From: Chitinophaga pinensis
GTDB taxonomy: Bacteria; Bacteroidota; Bacteroidia; Chitinophagales; Chitinophagaceae
DNA: 47,464 bases
Direction of reading: 5' to 3'
NCBI GenBank assembly: GCA_945865295.1
Contig: CAMBDE010000008.1
Coordinates: forward strand, 1 to 47,464
The notes under the pieces are model-generated. The model had not been told where the DNA came from. It was given only the letters and a program-made list of their open reading frames with translations, and made no database searches. Below are positions 8,716 through 17,768 of this stretch, in pieces. The first letter of the stretch is position 1, and every line of letters begins with the position of its first letter. Made by a program: the position numbers and the translations under genes.

Positions 8716-9946
8716 TTGGTCTAAAGGCCCATATTATTTAAATTTAAAAATTGCCATTACACCATTAGGACTGAGTGGAGTTTGGGATTATACAAAAGCA
8801 TGGGTTGATTTAGGCAATACAATATTTGGTACAGTACCTATTGCATTATATTCAGTGAATACTGCTAAAATAGGCGAAAAATTAAATATTGTAGATACTG
8901 CTAAAATGCTTTCTGTTTATGCTAAAACACAGGCACTACAATCTTTATCGGCAGTTATTGATACTAAATTAGCAACAAAGGATACTGCAGCTATGTTAGG
9001 TTTTTATACTAAGACTAATTACACTGATTCTGCATTATGGACGAAATTAAATGCTTCAGATACTATCAAATACACTAAGCAATTGTATAGTGATTCGGCA
9101 TTATTAACAAAGATGAATGTGTTTGATACTAGCATATATGCCAAACAACTAAATGTAAATGCTGCTTTATCAACAAAGTTTAATAATACTGATACAATTT
9201 ATTATACTAAAAAAAATTACGTTGATTCTGCTTTACTTACCATACCTTCTTTAACAAGCTTGACATCTTTGAATACAGTAGGAACTATTACATCTGGCAT
9301 ATGGAGTGCTACAACTCTTGATATCGCACATGGTGGAACCGGATTAACAACTGCTGGTTTAACTGGACAAGCATTAACTACAACAGCTGCTGGTACTTTA
9401 ACATGGACAAATGTATCAACTTCTGGTGTTCATTTTATTGGGGAGGCTTATGGCGGAGGCATTGTTTTTTATGTATATGATAATGGAAAACATGGATTAA
9501 TTGCAGCCACCTCAGATCAAATATTAAACACACGTTGGTATGGCGGTAGTTATACTAATACAAGAGCAAGAGCTGATGGAGTAGGTGCTGGTTTAAAAAA
9601 TACTTCAATTATCATTGCCGTTCAATCAGGTACATATTCTCCAACTTATGATGGTGCATCATTTGCAGCTGCTGTTTGTAATGAATATACTGTAACCATA
9701 GATGGTGTTACCTATGGTGATTGGTATTTGCCTTCAAAGCATGAACTTAATTTACTTTTTTTACAAAGAGCTATCGTGGGAAATTTCCCTAATATTAGTG
9801 GTTCCTATTGGAGTTCTACGGAATACTTCAGATCAGATCTTGTTGGCTCTTATCAATTAGCATGGTACCAAAATTTTATAACGGGTGCGCAGGCATATTT
9901 AAATAAGAAAAATACATGGTCTGTTCGCGCCATTAGAGCTTTTTAA
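8702..9946 (+). CDS. Tail-fibre-like DUF1566 surface protein, 5'-truncated
   Basis: The frame is open from 8687, but its first possible start is a TTG at 8702, with no signal peptide. The sequence begins abruptly in IDWSKGPYYLNLKIAI, which in Bacteroidota proteins of this type normally lies about 100 residues after an exported N-terminus. Domains in order are: a VPIALYS linker; degenerate repeats of about 28 residues built on YTK-x-NYTDSALLTK-x-N-x-x-DT (about residues 60-180); a GTITSGIWSAT / HGGTGLTT tail-fibre-like block; and a C-terminal DUF1566 domain (about 245-414) with GGGIVFYV, GDWYLPSKHELN, YWSSTEY and WSVRAIRAF. It is probably a gene remnant that is no longer secreted. Confidence 0.7.
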   Translation: MGFIDWSKGPYYLNLKIAITPLGLSGVWDYTKAWVDLGNTIFGTVPIALYSVNTAKIGEKLNIVDTAKMLSVYAKTQALQSLSAVIDTKLATKDTAAMLGFYTKTNYTDSALWTKLNASDTIKYTKQLYSDSALLTKMNVFDTSIYAKQLNVNAALSTKFNNTDTIYYTKKNYVDSALLTIPSLTSLTSLNTVGTITSGIWSATTLDIAHGGTGLTTAGLTGQALTTTAAGTLTWTNVSTSGVHFIGEAYGGGIVFYVYDNGKHGLIAATSDQILNTRWYGGSYTNTRARADGVGAGLKNTSIIIAVQSGTYSPTYDGASFAAAVCNEYTVTIDGVTYGDWYLPSKHELNLLFLQRAIVGNFPNISGSYWSSTEYFRSDLVGSYQLAWYQNFITGAQAYLNKKNTWSVRAIRAF

Positions 9947-10025
9947 TTTATTATAAAGCTTATTGATGCTTAAGCATTCTACGCTTGGACAAATTAGAAG
10001 TCCTCTATGAATTGAGTATGCTTTT

Positions 10026-11063
10026 TTAAACCCCTACAACTCTTTTATTGAATGCGCTATTTCTAGCAGCTTCTAATACGCGAATGATATTGGTACCTTC
10101 TTTTGCAGAAGTTGGAACTGGGGCATTATTTAAAATTGCATCCGCCATTTTTTCATAAAAAATACCGTAATTGCCAGGTATACTTGGAATCACTTTATTG
10201 GTAATGATGCCGTTCATATCAGTATGTAAAGTACCATAATCTTCAGTGGCTTCGGCACCCCAGTCAGGACTATTTGGTTTTTTACCAGCAATCAATTCAG
10301 CTTCTTGTATATCCGATCTTTTTTTAATGAAACAACCCTTGGTTCCGTATATTTTATAGCCAGGGCTTTCTGTCATAAACAACATACCACTTGTTAAAGT
10401 AATACGGTGAGAAGGGTAATATAAGATCAATGTAAAATAGTCGTCGATGATAGATACTTTTCTGGTGATTCTAATATCTGCAAATACAGCCAAAGGCATA
10501 CCTGATAGTAAGATGGCTTGATCCACTAAGTGTGGGCCTAAATCATACAATAAACCGGCACCAGGTGTTACTGACTCTTTATGTTTTTTAGGACTCAATG
10601 TAGTTCTATACCTTTCAAATGAAATTTGCACATCTTGTAAAATGCCAATTTCATCTTCTTGTATCAATTTTTGTATTGTAAGAAAGTCTGCATCATAGCG
10701 TCTATTTTGGTAAACAGCTAATTTCAATCCTTTGCTATTCGCCAAAGCATCTAATTCTTCTGCTTCTTTAGCAGTGACTGTAAATGCTTTTTCTACTATG
10801 ACATGTTTGCCAGCAATGAGTGCACTTTTTGCATATGCAAAATGGGTATCATTGGGACTATTCACAACCACTAAATCAATTGTACTCTCGGCTAGTAATT
10901 CCTCGTAACTAGAAAACGATTTTCTACCAGGGTAGGCCGCTTCAATATTTTTAGTTGAACGCTCCCAACTCCCAACTAAATGAAAGTTGGGATTACTTGC
11001 TATAAAAGGGGCATGGAAAACTTTTCCACTCATGCCAAAAGAGACTAATGCAGTATTGATCAT
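10026..11063 (-). CDS. Gfo/Idh/MocA-family oxidoreductase
   Basis: This 345-residue NAD(P)-dependent sugar or polyol dehydrogenase-like protein has an N-terminal Rossmann fold (1-120). The nucleotide-binding loop is GMSGKVFHAPF, and VEKAFT is equivalent to the family's EKP motif with its conserved lysine. The C-terminal alpha/beta domain contains GPHLVDQAILLSG, with the conserved histidine of the active site. The closest resemblance is to the YdgJ/YhhX-like subgroup. The substrate cannot be assigned. The gene follows aconitase in the same direction but is separated from it by a terminator, so it probably has its own promoter. Confidence 0.88.
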   Translation of the reverse strand: MINTALVSFGMSGKVFHAPFIASNPNFHLVGSWERSTKNIEAAYPGRKSFSSYEELLAESTIDLVVVNSPNDTHFAYAKSALIAGKHVIVEKAFTVTAKEAEELDALANSKGLKLAVYQNRRYDADFLTIQKLIQEDEIGILQDVQISFERYRTTLSPKKHKESVTPGAGLLYDLGPHLVDQAILLSGMPLAVFADIRITRKVSIIDDYFTLILYYPSHRITLTSGMLFMTESPGYKIYGTKGCFIKKRSDIQEAELIAGKKPNSPDWGAEATEDYGTLHTDMNGIITNKVIPSIPGNYGIFYEKMADAILNNAPVPTSAKEGTNIIRVLEAARNSAFNKRVVGV

Positions 11064-11101
11064 AGGTTAAAGATAAAAAATCTTAGGGGTTATTTAAAAA
11101 C

Positions 11102-11131
11102 AAAATCCCCCTGATTGCTCAGAGGGATTTT
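11102..11131 (-). terminator. Intrinsic terminator after aconitase
   Basis: A 13-pair hairpin with one mismatch and a TTGC loop lies just past the aconitase stop. Read on the minus strand it is followed by TTTTGTTTTT. It separates aconitase transcription from the oxidoreductase gene. Confidence 0.75.
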
Positions 11132-11150
11132 TGAAAATATTAAAATGGTA

Positions 11151-13418
11151 CTATCCAGCTACTTGCTTTCTGATGATATTCAACGCACCACCTGCTTTAA
11201 ACCACTCAATTTGTTGTTGGTTATAAGTATGGTTGGCATGAATGCTATCTGAACTACCATCCTTATGTGTTAACACTAAAGTCAATGGTGTACCAGGCGC
11301 AAAATTGGTTAAACCAATCACATCAATACTATCATCTTCCTGAATTTTATCATAGTCTGCTTTGTTAGCAAAAGTCAAAGCCAACATACCTTGCTTTTTC
11401 AAATTCGTTTCGTGGATACGTGCAAAAGATTTTGTCAATACTACGCGTACACCTAAATGTCTTGGCTCCATCGCAGCATGCTCACGTGAACTTCCTTCTC
11501 CGTAGTTTTCATCTCCCACTACAATCGTTCCAACACCAGCAGCCTTGTAAGCTCTTTGAGTATTTGGAACAGTATCGTAATTACCGTTGATTTGACTTTT
11601 TACATTATCTGTTTTTTCGTTGAAGAAGTTCACAGCGCCAATTAATAAGTTATTTGAAATATTATCTAAGTGACCACGGAACTTTAACCATGGGCCTGCC
11701 ATAGAGATATGGTCGGTAGTACATTTTCCTTTAGCCTTAATCAATAACTTCAATGATTTTAAATCAGTGCCTTCCCATGGTGCAAAAGGGTCTAATAATT
11801 GTAAACGCTTAGATGCTGGATCTACTGCTACCAATACTTGTGAACCATCTTCTGCTGGTGCTTGGAAACCTGCATCTTCCACAGCAAATCCACTTAATGG
11901 TAATTCATCACCAGTAGGGGCGTCTAATTTTACTTGTTCGCCTTTATTATTAGTAAGTGTATCTGTTAATGGATTAAAATTTAGATCTCCTGCAATCGCA
12001 AGTGCAGTAATTAATTCAGGAGAACCCACAAACGCGTAGGTGTTTGGATTACCATCCGCACGCTTTGCAAAGTTTCTATTGAAAGAGTGAACGATGGTAT
12101 TTTTTTCTTTTTTCTCTGCACCTACACGCTCCCACATTCCGATACATGGTCCACATGCATTGGCAAATACTTTTGCACCAATTTGGCTAAACACATCTAA
12201 GAAGCCATCTCTTTCAATCGTGTATCTTACTTGCTCAGAACCTGGCGTAATTAGATATTCGGACTTCATGGTTAAACCCTTTTCTGAAACTTGTTTGGCT
12301 AAACTTACTGCACGGCTAATATCTTCGTAAGAAGAGTTGGTACAGCTTCCTATTAAACCTACTTCAATTTTGGTAGGCCATCCGTTTGCAGCAGCCACTT
12401 CCTTCATTTTAGAAATCGGAGTCGCTAAATCTGGTGTGAATGGTCCGTTTAAGTGCGGCTCTAAAGTGTTTAAATCAATTTCAATCACTTCGTCAAAATA
12501 CTTTGTAGGATCTGCATATACTTCTGCATCTGCGGTTAAGTATGCTGCAACTGTGTCTGCTAAAGCAGCTACATCTGCACGTCCTGTAGATGTTAAATAA
12601 CGGCTCATGCTTGCATCGTAACCAAATGTAGAAGTAGTCGCGCCAATCTCGGCACCCATATTACAAATCGTTCCTTTACCAGTACAACTCATGCTAGTAG
12701 CACCTTCACCAAAATATTCAACAATCGCACCAGTACCACCTTTTACAGTTAAGATACCAGCTACTTTTAAAATCACATCCTTTGGAGCAGTCCATCCATT
12801 TAATTTTCCTGTTAATTTGATACCAATTAATTTAGGCCATTTTAATTCCCATGCCAATCCTGCCATTACATCACAAGCATCTGCACCACCTACACCAATT
12901 GCTAACATACCTAAACCACCAGCATTCACGGTATGCGAATCGGTACCAATCATCATACCACCTGGGAAAGCATAGTTCTCTAAAACTACTTGGTGAATGA
13001 TACCTGCTCCTGGTTTCCAAAAACCTAAACCATATTTATTAGACACAGAAGCTAAGAAATCATACACTTCTTTACTTTCTGTAGTTGCCACTTGTAAATC
13101 TTGTTTTGCTTCTACTTTTGCAGAGATCAAGTGATCACAATGCACTGTACTTGGTACCGCAACTTTTGGACGACCTGCTTGCATAAATTGTAATAAGGCC
13201 ATTTGTGCTGTTGCATCTTGCATCGCTACACGATCTGGTGCAAAATCAACATAAGATCCACCTCTTTCGAAGCCTTCTAATTTTTGATCACTATGTAAAT
13301 GGGAGAATAAAATTTTCTCTGATAAAGTTAAAGGACGGCCCAACATATTACGAGCAGCGTCTACTTTTGCTGGCATTTCAGCATACAATTTTTTGATCAT
13401 TTCGATATCAAAAGCCAT
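11151..13418 (-). CDS. acnA: Aconitate hydratase
   Basis: This 4Fe-4S enzyme of the citric acid cycle interconverts citrate and isocitrate through cis-aconitate. The ATG at 13416-13418 gives 755 residues, the length of the mitochondrial-type aconitases common in Bacteroidota; an in-frame TTG three codons upstream is less likely. The cluster ligands are visible as Cys359 in [13 protein letters not shown] and Cys422/Cys425 in [24 protein letters not shown] and the C-terminal swivel domain [22 protein letters not shown] are further signatures. It is followed by an intrinsic terminator and stands alone as a transcription unit. Confidence 0.96.
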   Translation of the reverse strand: MAFDIEMIKKLYAEMPAKVDAARNMLGRPLTLSEKILFSHLHSDQKLEGFERGGSYVDFAPDRVAMQDATAQMALLQFMQAGRPKVAVPSTVHCDHLISAKVEAKQDLQVATTESKEVYDFLASVSNKYGLGFWKPGAGIIHQVVLENYAFPGGMMIGTDSHTVNAGGLGMLAIGVGGADACDVMAGLAWELKWPKLIGIKLTGKLNGWTAPKDVILKVAGILTVKGGTGAIVEYFGEGATSMSCTGKGTICNMGAEIGATTSTFGYDASMSRYLTSTGRADVAALADTVAAYLTADAEVYADPTKYFDEVIEIDLNTLEPHLNGPFTPDLATPISKMKEVAAANGWPTKIEVGLIGSCTNSSYEDISRAVSLAKQVSEKGLTMKSEYLITPGSEQVRYTIERDGFLDVFSQIGAKVFANACGPCIGMWERVGAEKKEKNTIVHSFNRNFAKRADGNPNTYAFVGSPELITALAIAGDLNFNPLTDTLTNNKGEQVKLDAPTGDELPLSGFAVEDAGFQAPAEDGSQVLVAVDPASKRLQLLDPFAPWEGTDLKSLKLLIKAKGKCTTDHISMAGPWLKFRGHLDNISNNLLIGAVNFFNEKTDNVKSQINGNYDTVPNTQRAYKAAGVGTIVVGDENYGEGSSREHAAMEPRHLGVRVVLTKSFARIHETNLKKQGMLALTFANKADYDKIQEDDSIDVIGLTNFAPGTPLTLVLTHKDGSSDSIHANHTYNQQQIEWFKAGGALNIIRKQVAG

Positions 13419-13512
13419 AGGTATCAATTTTAGGTGTTAAAACTGATGCAAAGGTAAGCGAAAATGACCCTCGGCGCAATCAAAAAATGCACTTTATGTC
13501 CACTTTTTTAGC

Positions 13513-13520
13513 TAAATTTG
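13513..13520 (+). promoter_or_regulatory. Candidate -7 promoter element for the PspC-like gene
   Basis: TAAATTTG matches the Bacteroidota -7 consensus TAnnTTTG exactly, 23 bases before the ATG at 13544. A partial -33 box (TTTA, 13493-13496) lies 16 bases further upstream. Confidence 0.45.
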
Positions 13521-13543
13521 GGTACTGCTTTAAATATTTAAAA

Positions 13544-13762
13544 ATGCAAAAACTTAGAGACTTTTTAGAATTACACGCTTTTGGCGTTTGCTCAGCTATC
13601 GGAGAGCGTTTGGGTATAGCTAGCTCTAAAATAAGAATGTGGTTTATTTATATCTCTTTTTTAACATTCGGATCCCCTGTCATCATTTACATGGTATTGG
13701 CATTCTGGAGAAGCATGAAGCACTATATCCTTTTAGGTAAGCGCAATCCACTAAAGTACTAG
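13544..13762 (+). CDS. Small PspC-like membrane protein
   Basis: This 72-residue protein starts at ATG 13544, after a good -7 promoter element. An open stretch back to 13487 covers the promoter and is unlikely to be translated. The N-terminal half FGVCSAIGERLGIASSKIRMWFIY matches the PspC domain pattern (GVC-x-GIA-x-LGI-x-x-x-x-VR). One or two membrane segments follow (about 30-55). PspC-like proteins sit in the inner membrane and take part in envelope stress responses. This one lacks further domains, so its role is inferred only from family. The stop overlaps the convergent kdsA stop by 4 bases (CTAG). Confidence 0.75.
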   Translation: MQKLRDFLELHAFGVCSAIGERLGIASSKIRMWFIYISFLTFGSPVIIYMVLAFWRSMKHYILLGKRNPLKY

Positions 13763-14583
13763 ATCACTGCTTTTCGTAAGCGCACTAATTTCTCTAATAA
13801 GGGTTCCAATAATTCCAATCTTAACATATTCGCGCCATCGCTTTTTGCATTGGCTGGATTTGGATGTGTTTCAATAAACAATCCGTCTGCTCCTGTTGCA
13901 ATAGCTGCTTTCGCGATGGTTTCAATTAAACTTGGATTGCCACCTGTGATACCTGAAGTTTGATTAGGTTGTTGTAAAGAATGCGTACAATCCATAATCA
14001 CAGGTACATTATTTTCGGCCATAGCGGGGATATTTCTATAATCAACCACCAAGTCTTGGTAGCCAAATGTATTGCCTCTTTCGGTTAGCATCACTTTTTC
14101 GTTGCCTGCTAATTTAATTTTATCTACTGCAAATTTCATAGAAGCACCACTAAGAAATTGTCCTTTTTTGACATTCACAATTTTGCCTGTCTGAGCAGCA
14201 GCAACTAATAAATCGGTTTGACGACATAGAAATGCAGGGATCTGTAAGATATCAATGAACTGCGCAGCAATAGCAGCTTCCTCGTGGGCATGAATATCGG
14301 ATGTTGTAGGTACATTAAATTTTGCACCTACTTTTTTGATCAATTCCAATCCAGTATCATCCCCAATTCCAGTAAATGAATTCGCACTGGTACGATTTGC
14401 TTTTCGATAGCTTGCTTTGAATACATAAGGGATGCCTAAATTTTTACAGATAGTGGATACCTTTTCTCCAATTTCCATCACCAATGCCTCATCTTCTACC
14501 ACACATGGTCCAGCAATTAAGAAAAATTGATTGGGATCGTAAGTTTGGGTTTTGAATAAATCTTGTAAATAGTTAGGTATCAT
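13759..14583 (-). CDS. kdsA: 3-deoxy-8-phosphooctulonate synthase (Kdo-8-P synthase)
   Basis: The enzyme condenses phosphoenolpyruvate with arabinose 5-phosphate to Kdo-8-phosphate, a precursor of the lipopolysaccharide inner core. It has 274 residues, the normal length. Signatures are FLIAGPCVVED near the N-terminus, KASYRKANRTS, TTSDIHAHEEA, DILQIPAFLCRQTDLL and DGLFIETHPNPANAKSDG. The Cys27 in AGPC is the metal-ligand position of the metal-dependent KdsA class; the E. coli type has Asn there. This enzyme should therefore need a divalent metal, by inference from the family. Other Kdo genes are not in the window. Confidence 0.96.
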   Translation of the reverse strand: MIPNYLQDLFKTQTYDPNQFFLIAGPCVVEDEALVMEIGEKVSTICKNLGIPYVFKASYRKANRTSANSFTGIGDDTGLELIKKVGAKFNVPTTSDIHAHEEAAIAAQFIDILQIPAFLCRQTDLLVAAAQTGKIVNVKKGQFLSGASMKFAVDKIKLAGNEKVMLTERGNTFGYQDLVVDYRNIPAMAENNVPVIMDCTHSLQQPNQTSGITGGNPSLIETIAKAAIATGADGLFIETHPNPANAKSDGANMLRLELLEPLLEKLVRLRKAVI

Positions 14584-14636
14584 AAGGAGCGTTTTGCAAG
14601 AACAAAGTTAAAGAAATTGAATGAAGTATTGGTTAC

Positions 14637-15398
14637 TTAAAAGCGTAAGCCCAAGCTAATTCCTAAGCCTCTAATTCCTGCCCAAGGTCCTTTCATGTCT
14701 GTAGTAGCACCATTTTGGGTTACTTTAGATGTTAATTCAAAAGGGTTCACCTTGGTATCATCCAATGTTTTTTGAAGTGCGTCAACTGCTTGAGTTGGTA
14801 ATTTTTCTGGCGCAACGAAATTTAATGCACCATTTGAATTACCAAAGTGTCCGCCAATGAACCAGATATCAAGCACCAATTTTGTAAGTAATTGTTTTTG
14901 TAATCCAATATAGGCCCCATAACTATTTGACTTGATAGTTGCATTGAGCCCAGCCGTTTTTGTCATGGGTGCAGGTGCAATCAACGCACCTACTGCCTTA
15001 TCAGGCGTGTAAGTGTATTCTACAGGAACAGATAAATCAAAATTGGCAAACCTAGCATAGGGTGCAATATAAAAGCCAGACATTTTTTGCAAGCCTAAAT
15101 AGAATCTACTTTCAAAAGTCAAGGCATTGTTTCCCATTTGGAACAAATCAAAATTGATCGCCGAATTGTCAATGTATTTTTCTGCGATCGATTGCAAAGG
15201 TAGGCCCCCTTTTGGCATATAACGATAGCTAGCAGAAACAGACATAAAATGATTCAAACTTCTTTCATAAGAAAAGTGGTAGTTCCTCAAAGCAAAGCTT
15301 GTCAAATTACCCTTGATGATATTTTTACCACCAATTAATTTTTGAGCAGGTACTTGTAATGTTACAAGTAAAGCTAGTATAAAGAGCAATTTTTTCAT
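14637..15398 (-). CDS. Putative outer-membrane beta-barrel protein (DUF3575-like)
   Basis: From the ATG at 15396-15398 the product has 253 residues: a signal peptide (KKLLFILALLVTLQVPAQ, cleavage after about residue 19) followed by a chain of amphipathic strands ending GISLGLRF, a typical barrel-closing C-terminus. The strand-rich body (NYHFSYERSLNHFMSVSASYRY, NSYGAYIGLQKQLL) resembles DUF3575-type proteins. Function is unknown. It begins 8 bases after the DUF5683 gene and is the last gene of the parA-parB operon, an association I read as conserved genomic neighbourhood rather than a role in segregation. Confidence 0.7.
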   Translation of the reverse strand: MKKLLFILALLVTLQVPAQKLIGGKNIIKGNLTSFALRNYHFSYERSLNHFMSVSASYRYMPKGGLPLQSIAEKYIDNSAINFDLFQMGNNALTFESRFYLGLQKMSGFYIAPYARFANFDLSVPVEYTYTPDKAVGALIAPAPMTKTAGLNATIKSNSYGAYIGLQKQLLTKLVLDIWFIGGHFGNSNGALNFVAPEKLPTQAVDALQKTLDDTKVNPFELTSKVTQNGATTDMKGPWAGIRGLGISLGLRF

Positions 15399-15406
15399 AG
15401 TTATTT

Positions 15407-15958
15407 TTATTTTGTGTACTTCCATTTGAATTGTAAAGATAGGCCAGCTTGTTGATACGCATCCGATTTCATTGGAGCCATCTGCATTACTAAATTATTA
15501 CTCACATCAAATTCTTTTAAGTGACCAGATACAGAAGCGTCCACCACATTGATCCCCCAGGCTATTATAAACCACATAATAGATACGTCTCTGTTTTTTC
15601 TAAATATATTTCGATAACTCTGAAGTGAACCAGCACTTAAATTTTTTAATGTAGGATCTATCTTACTCACATTGGAGATGTCACCATTGGCTTCTTGAAT
15701 TCTTGCTTCATAGGCAAATTTTGTTTTTGCGTATAAATCGTTGTTGTAGACATAGGTGACAACAGGTACAGAAAGAACACCGTATACCAATGGAATTTTC
15801 CAATATTGTTTATTGTAAGCTTGTCCTAGTCCTGGTAAGATGGCAGAACGATTGGTTGCTTTTTTTGGGGAATGTTTTACGATATTGATTGTGCTATCTT
15901 GAGCCCACAAGGTTTGTTGTAAACACAACAAAAACAATATGGTATAGAAGCATTTCAT
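15407..15958 (-). CDS. DUF5683 membrane protein
   Basis: The 183-residue protein has an N-terminal signal peptide (cleavage near LWAQ, residue 20), then KHSPKKATNRSAILPGLGQAYNKQYWKIPL, the DUF5683 hallmark with its PGLGQ-Y-NKQYWK motif. Hydrophobic segments follow at about 57-70 and 128-142, so it likely sits in the envelope. The function is unknown. It starts directly at the parB stop with no gap, and this parA-parB-DUF5683 order is one I associate with Bacteroidota genomes. Confidence 0.85.
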   Translation of the reverse strand: MKCFYTILFLLCLQQTLWAQDSTINIVKHSPKKATNRSAILPGLGQAYNKQYWKIPLVYGVLSVPVVTYVYNNDLYAKTKFAYEARIQEANGDISNVSKIDPTLKNLSAGSLQSYRNIFRKNRDVSIMWFIIAWGINVVDASVSGHLKEFDVSNNLVMQMAPMKSDAYQQAGLSLQFKWKYTK

Positions 15959-16882
15959 CTAACTAATACTTACTTGCATTGCGTCAAGGATCTTGTTCAA
16001 AGCATTTAAATCATTGTAGCTAATGGTAATTTTGCCCGATCCGTTTTTTTGATGCTGTAATTGAACTTGAGTTCCAAAATGGTCCTTTAATTTATTCTCC
16101 AATCTCTGGTATACCGGCGATAGCTGATTTTGATGATTTGTATTGGTTGATTTATTTGAACCAGACGTTGGGGTTAAATTTTTAATCAGTGCTTCTGTTT
16201 GGCGAACTGTCAATCCTTTTTCAATAATTTCTTTCAATAAGAAAAGTTGCTTATCCACTTCTTTGCCAATCAATAATTTAGCCAAACTCACACTCAAACT
16301 TCCGTTTCTTAGCGCGGCTTGTATTGCAGGTGGTAATTCTAATAAACGTATGTAGTTGGACACGGTAGAACGATCTTTACCCATACGCTCGGCTACTTGT
16401 TCTTGGGTATAGTTGAGTTCATCCATCATTCTTTGGTAACTCAACGCCACTTCGATTTCGTTTAGATCAACTCTTTGTAAGTTCTCTAATAATGCTAGTT
16501 CTAATAATTCTTTATCGTTTCCTAATCTGATATAAGCAGGTATATCCGTTAATCCTGCAATTTTTGCAGCACGGAATCTTCTTTCTCCTGCAATCAATTG
16601 GAATTTGCCATTGGCTAATTGTGCAACTGTAATAGGCTGGATTAAGTCATGCATTTTCAAAGACTGAGCTAATTCTTGTAAAGCCTTTTCGTCAAAGTCT
16701 TTTCTTGGGTTCTTAGGATTTACAATAATACTTGTCAATGCAATCCTGTTAATGGCTACAGCTTTTTCAATAGCAGCAGGTTGAACCTTTCCTGCAGGGT
16801 TTTTAAACTCTGCATCCATATTCTGCAATAAAGTGCGAAGTCCTTTACCAATTAAATCTTTGTTGGGTATGCTTTTACTCAT
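15959..16882 (-). CDS. parB: Chromosome partitioning protein ParB
   Basis: ParB is a CTPase clamp that loads at parS sites and spreads to organise the origin region. It has 307 residues. The N-terminal ParB/Srx domain shows NPKNPRKDFDEKALQELAQS and the nucleotide-binding GERRFRAAK (GERRFR at 99-104). The central helix-turn-helix follows (YTQEQVAERMGKDRSTVSNYIRLL), and a C-terminal dimerisation segment lies at about 260-307. The gene starts 4 bases after parA. No convincing parS palindrome was found in the window, so the recognised sites must lie elsewhere or diverge. Confidence 0.95.
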   Translation of the reverse strand: MSKSIPNKDLIGKGLRTLLQNMDAEFKNPAGKVQPAAIEKAVAINRIALTSIIVNPKNPRKDFDEKALQELAQSLKMHDLIQPITVAQLANGKFQLIAGERRFRAAKIAGLTDIPAYIRLGNDKELLELALLENLQRVDLNEIEVALSYQRMMDELNYTQEQVAERMGKDRSTVSNYIRLLELPPAIQAALRNGSLSVSLAKLLIGKEVDKQLFLLKEIIEKGLTVRQTEALIKNLTPTSGSNKSTNTNHQNQLSPVYQRLENKLKDHFGTQVQLQHQKNGSGKITISYNDLNALNKILDAMQVSIS

Positions 16883-16886
16883 TGTA

Positions 16887-17687
16887 CTAATCTATTATTC
16901 TCTCGGCATTACTCATTTTAGTCATGCCATTTTTCTGTAAAATTTCTTTTGCCAAATTTAAATAATTCACTGTGCCCTTACTATCTGCATCATATAAAAT
17001 AACTGGTTTACCCACGCTAGGGGCTTCACTCAATCTAGTGTTACGATGAATAATTGTAGAGAACACCATTTCATCAAAATGCTTTCGAACTTCACTTACA
17101 ACTTGGTTGCTTAATCTAAGTCGACCATCATACATGGTCATTAAAATTCCCTCTATCTGTAATTCTGGATTTAATCTACTTTGAACAATTTTAATGGTGT
17201 TCAATAATTTACCTAAGCCTTCCAAAGCAAAGAACTCACATTGAACTGGCACAATCACACTATTGGATGCGACCAAGGCGTTCACAGTAATTAGGCCTAG
17301 GGATGGCAGGCAGTCAATGATGATAAAATCATATTGGTCGTCTAGGGCGGTTAATAAATTTTTTAAAACGTTTTCTCTATTTGGGAAATTCACCAATTCG
17401 ATTTCTGCACCCACTAAGTCGATATGAGAAGGGACAAGGTCTAAATGTGGAATTTCTGTTTTTAAAACGACATCTGACAATGGGGTGCCATTGATCATCG
17501 CGTCATAAAGGCTGGTGTTGATATTATGCAGGTCAAAACCAACTCCAGTTGTGCTATTTGCTTGAGGATCAGCGTCAATTAACAGTGTTCTATATTCTAA
17601 AACAGCCAAACTTGCAGCAATATTAATTGCCGAAGTAGTCTTACCCACACCTCCTTTTTGATTTGCTATACCAATAATTCTTGCCAT
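16887..17687 (-). CDS. parA: Chromosome partitioning ATPase ParA/Soj
   Basis: ParA is a deviant Walker ATPase that, with ParB, moves the chromosome origin. The ATG at 17685-17687 gives 266 residues. The start is supported by [18 protein letters not shown] at the N-terminus (Walker A, residues 10-18, with the signature lysine) and by a GGAGG sequence 8 bases upstream. The longer open frame to 17714 is excluded by that. [14 protein letters not shown] is Walker A' and [19 protein letters not shown] carries Walker B. It is the first gene of the leftward parA-parB-DUF5683-barrel operon. Confidence 0.95.
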   Translation of the reverse strand: MARIIGIANQKGGVGKTTSAINIAASLAVLEYRTLLIDADPQANSTTGVGFDLHNINTSLYDAMINGTPLSDVVLKTEIPHLDLVPSHIDLVGAEIELVNFPNRENVLKNLLTALDDQYDFIIIDCLPSLGLITVNALVASNSVIVPVQCEFFALEGLGKLLNTIKIVQSRLNPELQIEGILMTMYDGRLRLSNQVVSEVRKHFDEMVFSTIIHRNTRLSEAPSVGKPVILYDADSKGTVNYLNLAKEILQKNGMTKMSNAERIID

Positions 17688-17695
17688 ATAAAAAG

Positions 17696-17719
17696 CCTCC
17701 TTAATTTGCTCCAAAAATA
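17696..17719 (-). promoter_or_regulatory. parA promoter -7 element and Shine-Dalgarno
   Basis: On the minus strand TATTTTTG (complement of 17712-17719) matches TAnnTTTG. Downstream of it GGAGG (complement of 17696-17700) lies 8 bases before the parA ATG. Such a strong Shine-Dalgarno is unusual for this window and supports the chosen start. Confidence 0.5.
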
Positions 17720-17768
17720 CGGCATAAATAGTAACAATTAGGCTTAATTTTACACCTTAATCCGAACT

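Noticed and set aside
9971..10026. AAGCAT ... ATGCTTTTTT as a terminator after the DUF1566 gene
   Set aside because: The arms are only six bases and about 40 bases apart, so no stable stem is expected.
11470..11485. TCACGTGA palindrome resembling the core of a parS site
   Set aside because: It lies in the aconitase coding sequence at the conserved GSSREHAA, and the flanks do not match the parS consensus TGTTTCACGTGAAACA.
12094..12975. Plus-strand open frames inside aconitase
   Set aside because: They are complementary shadows of a well-conserved gene with no recognisable domains.
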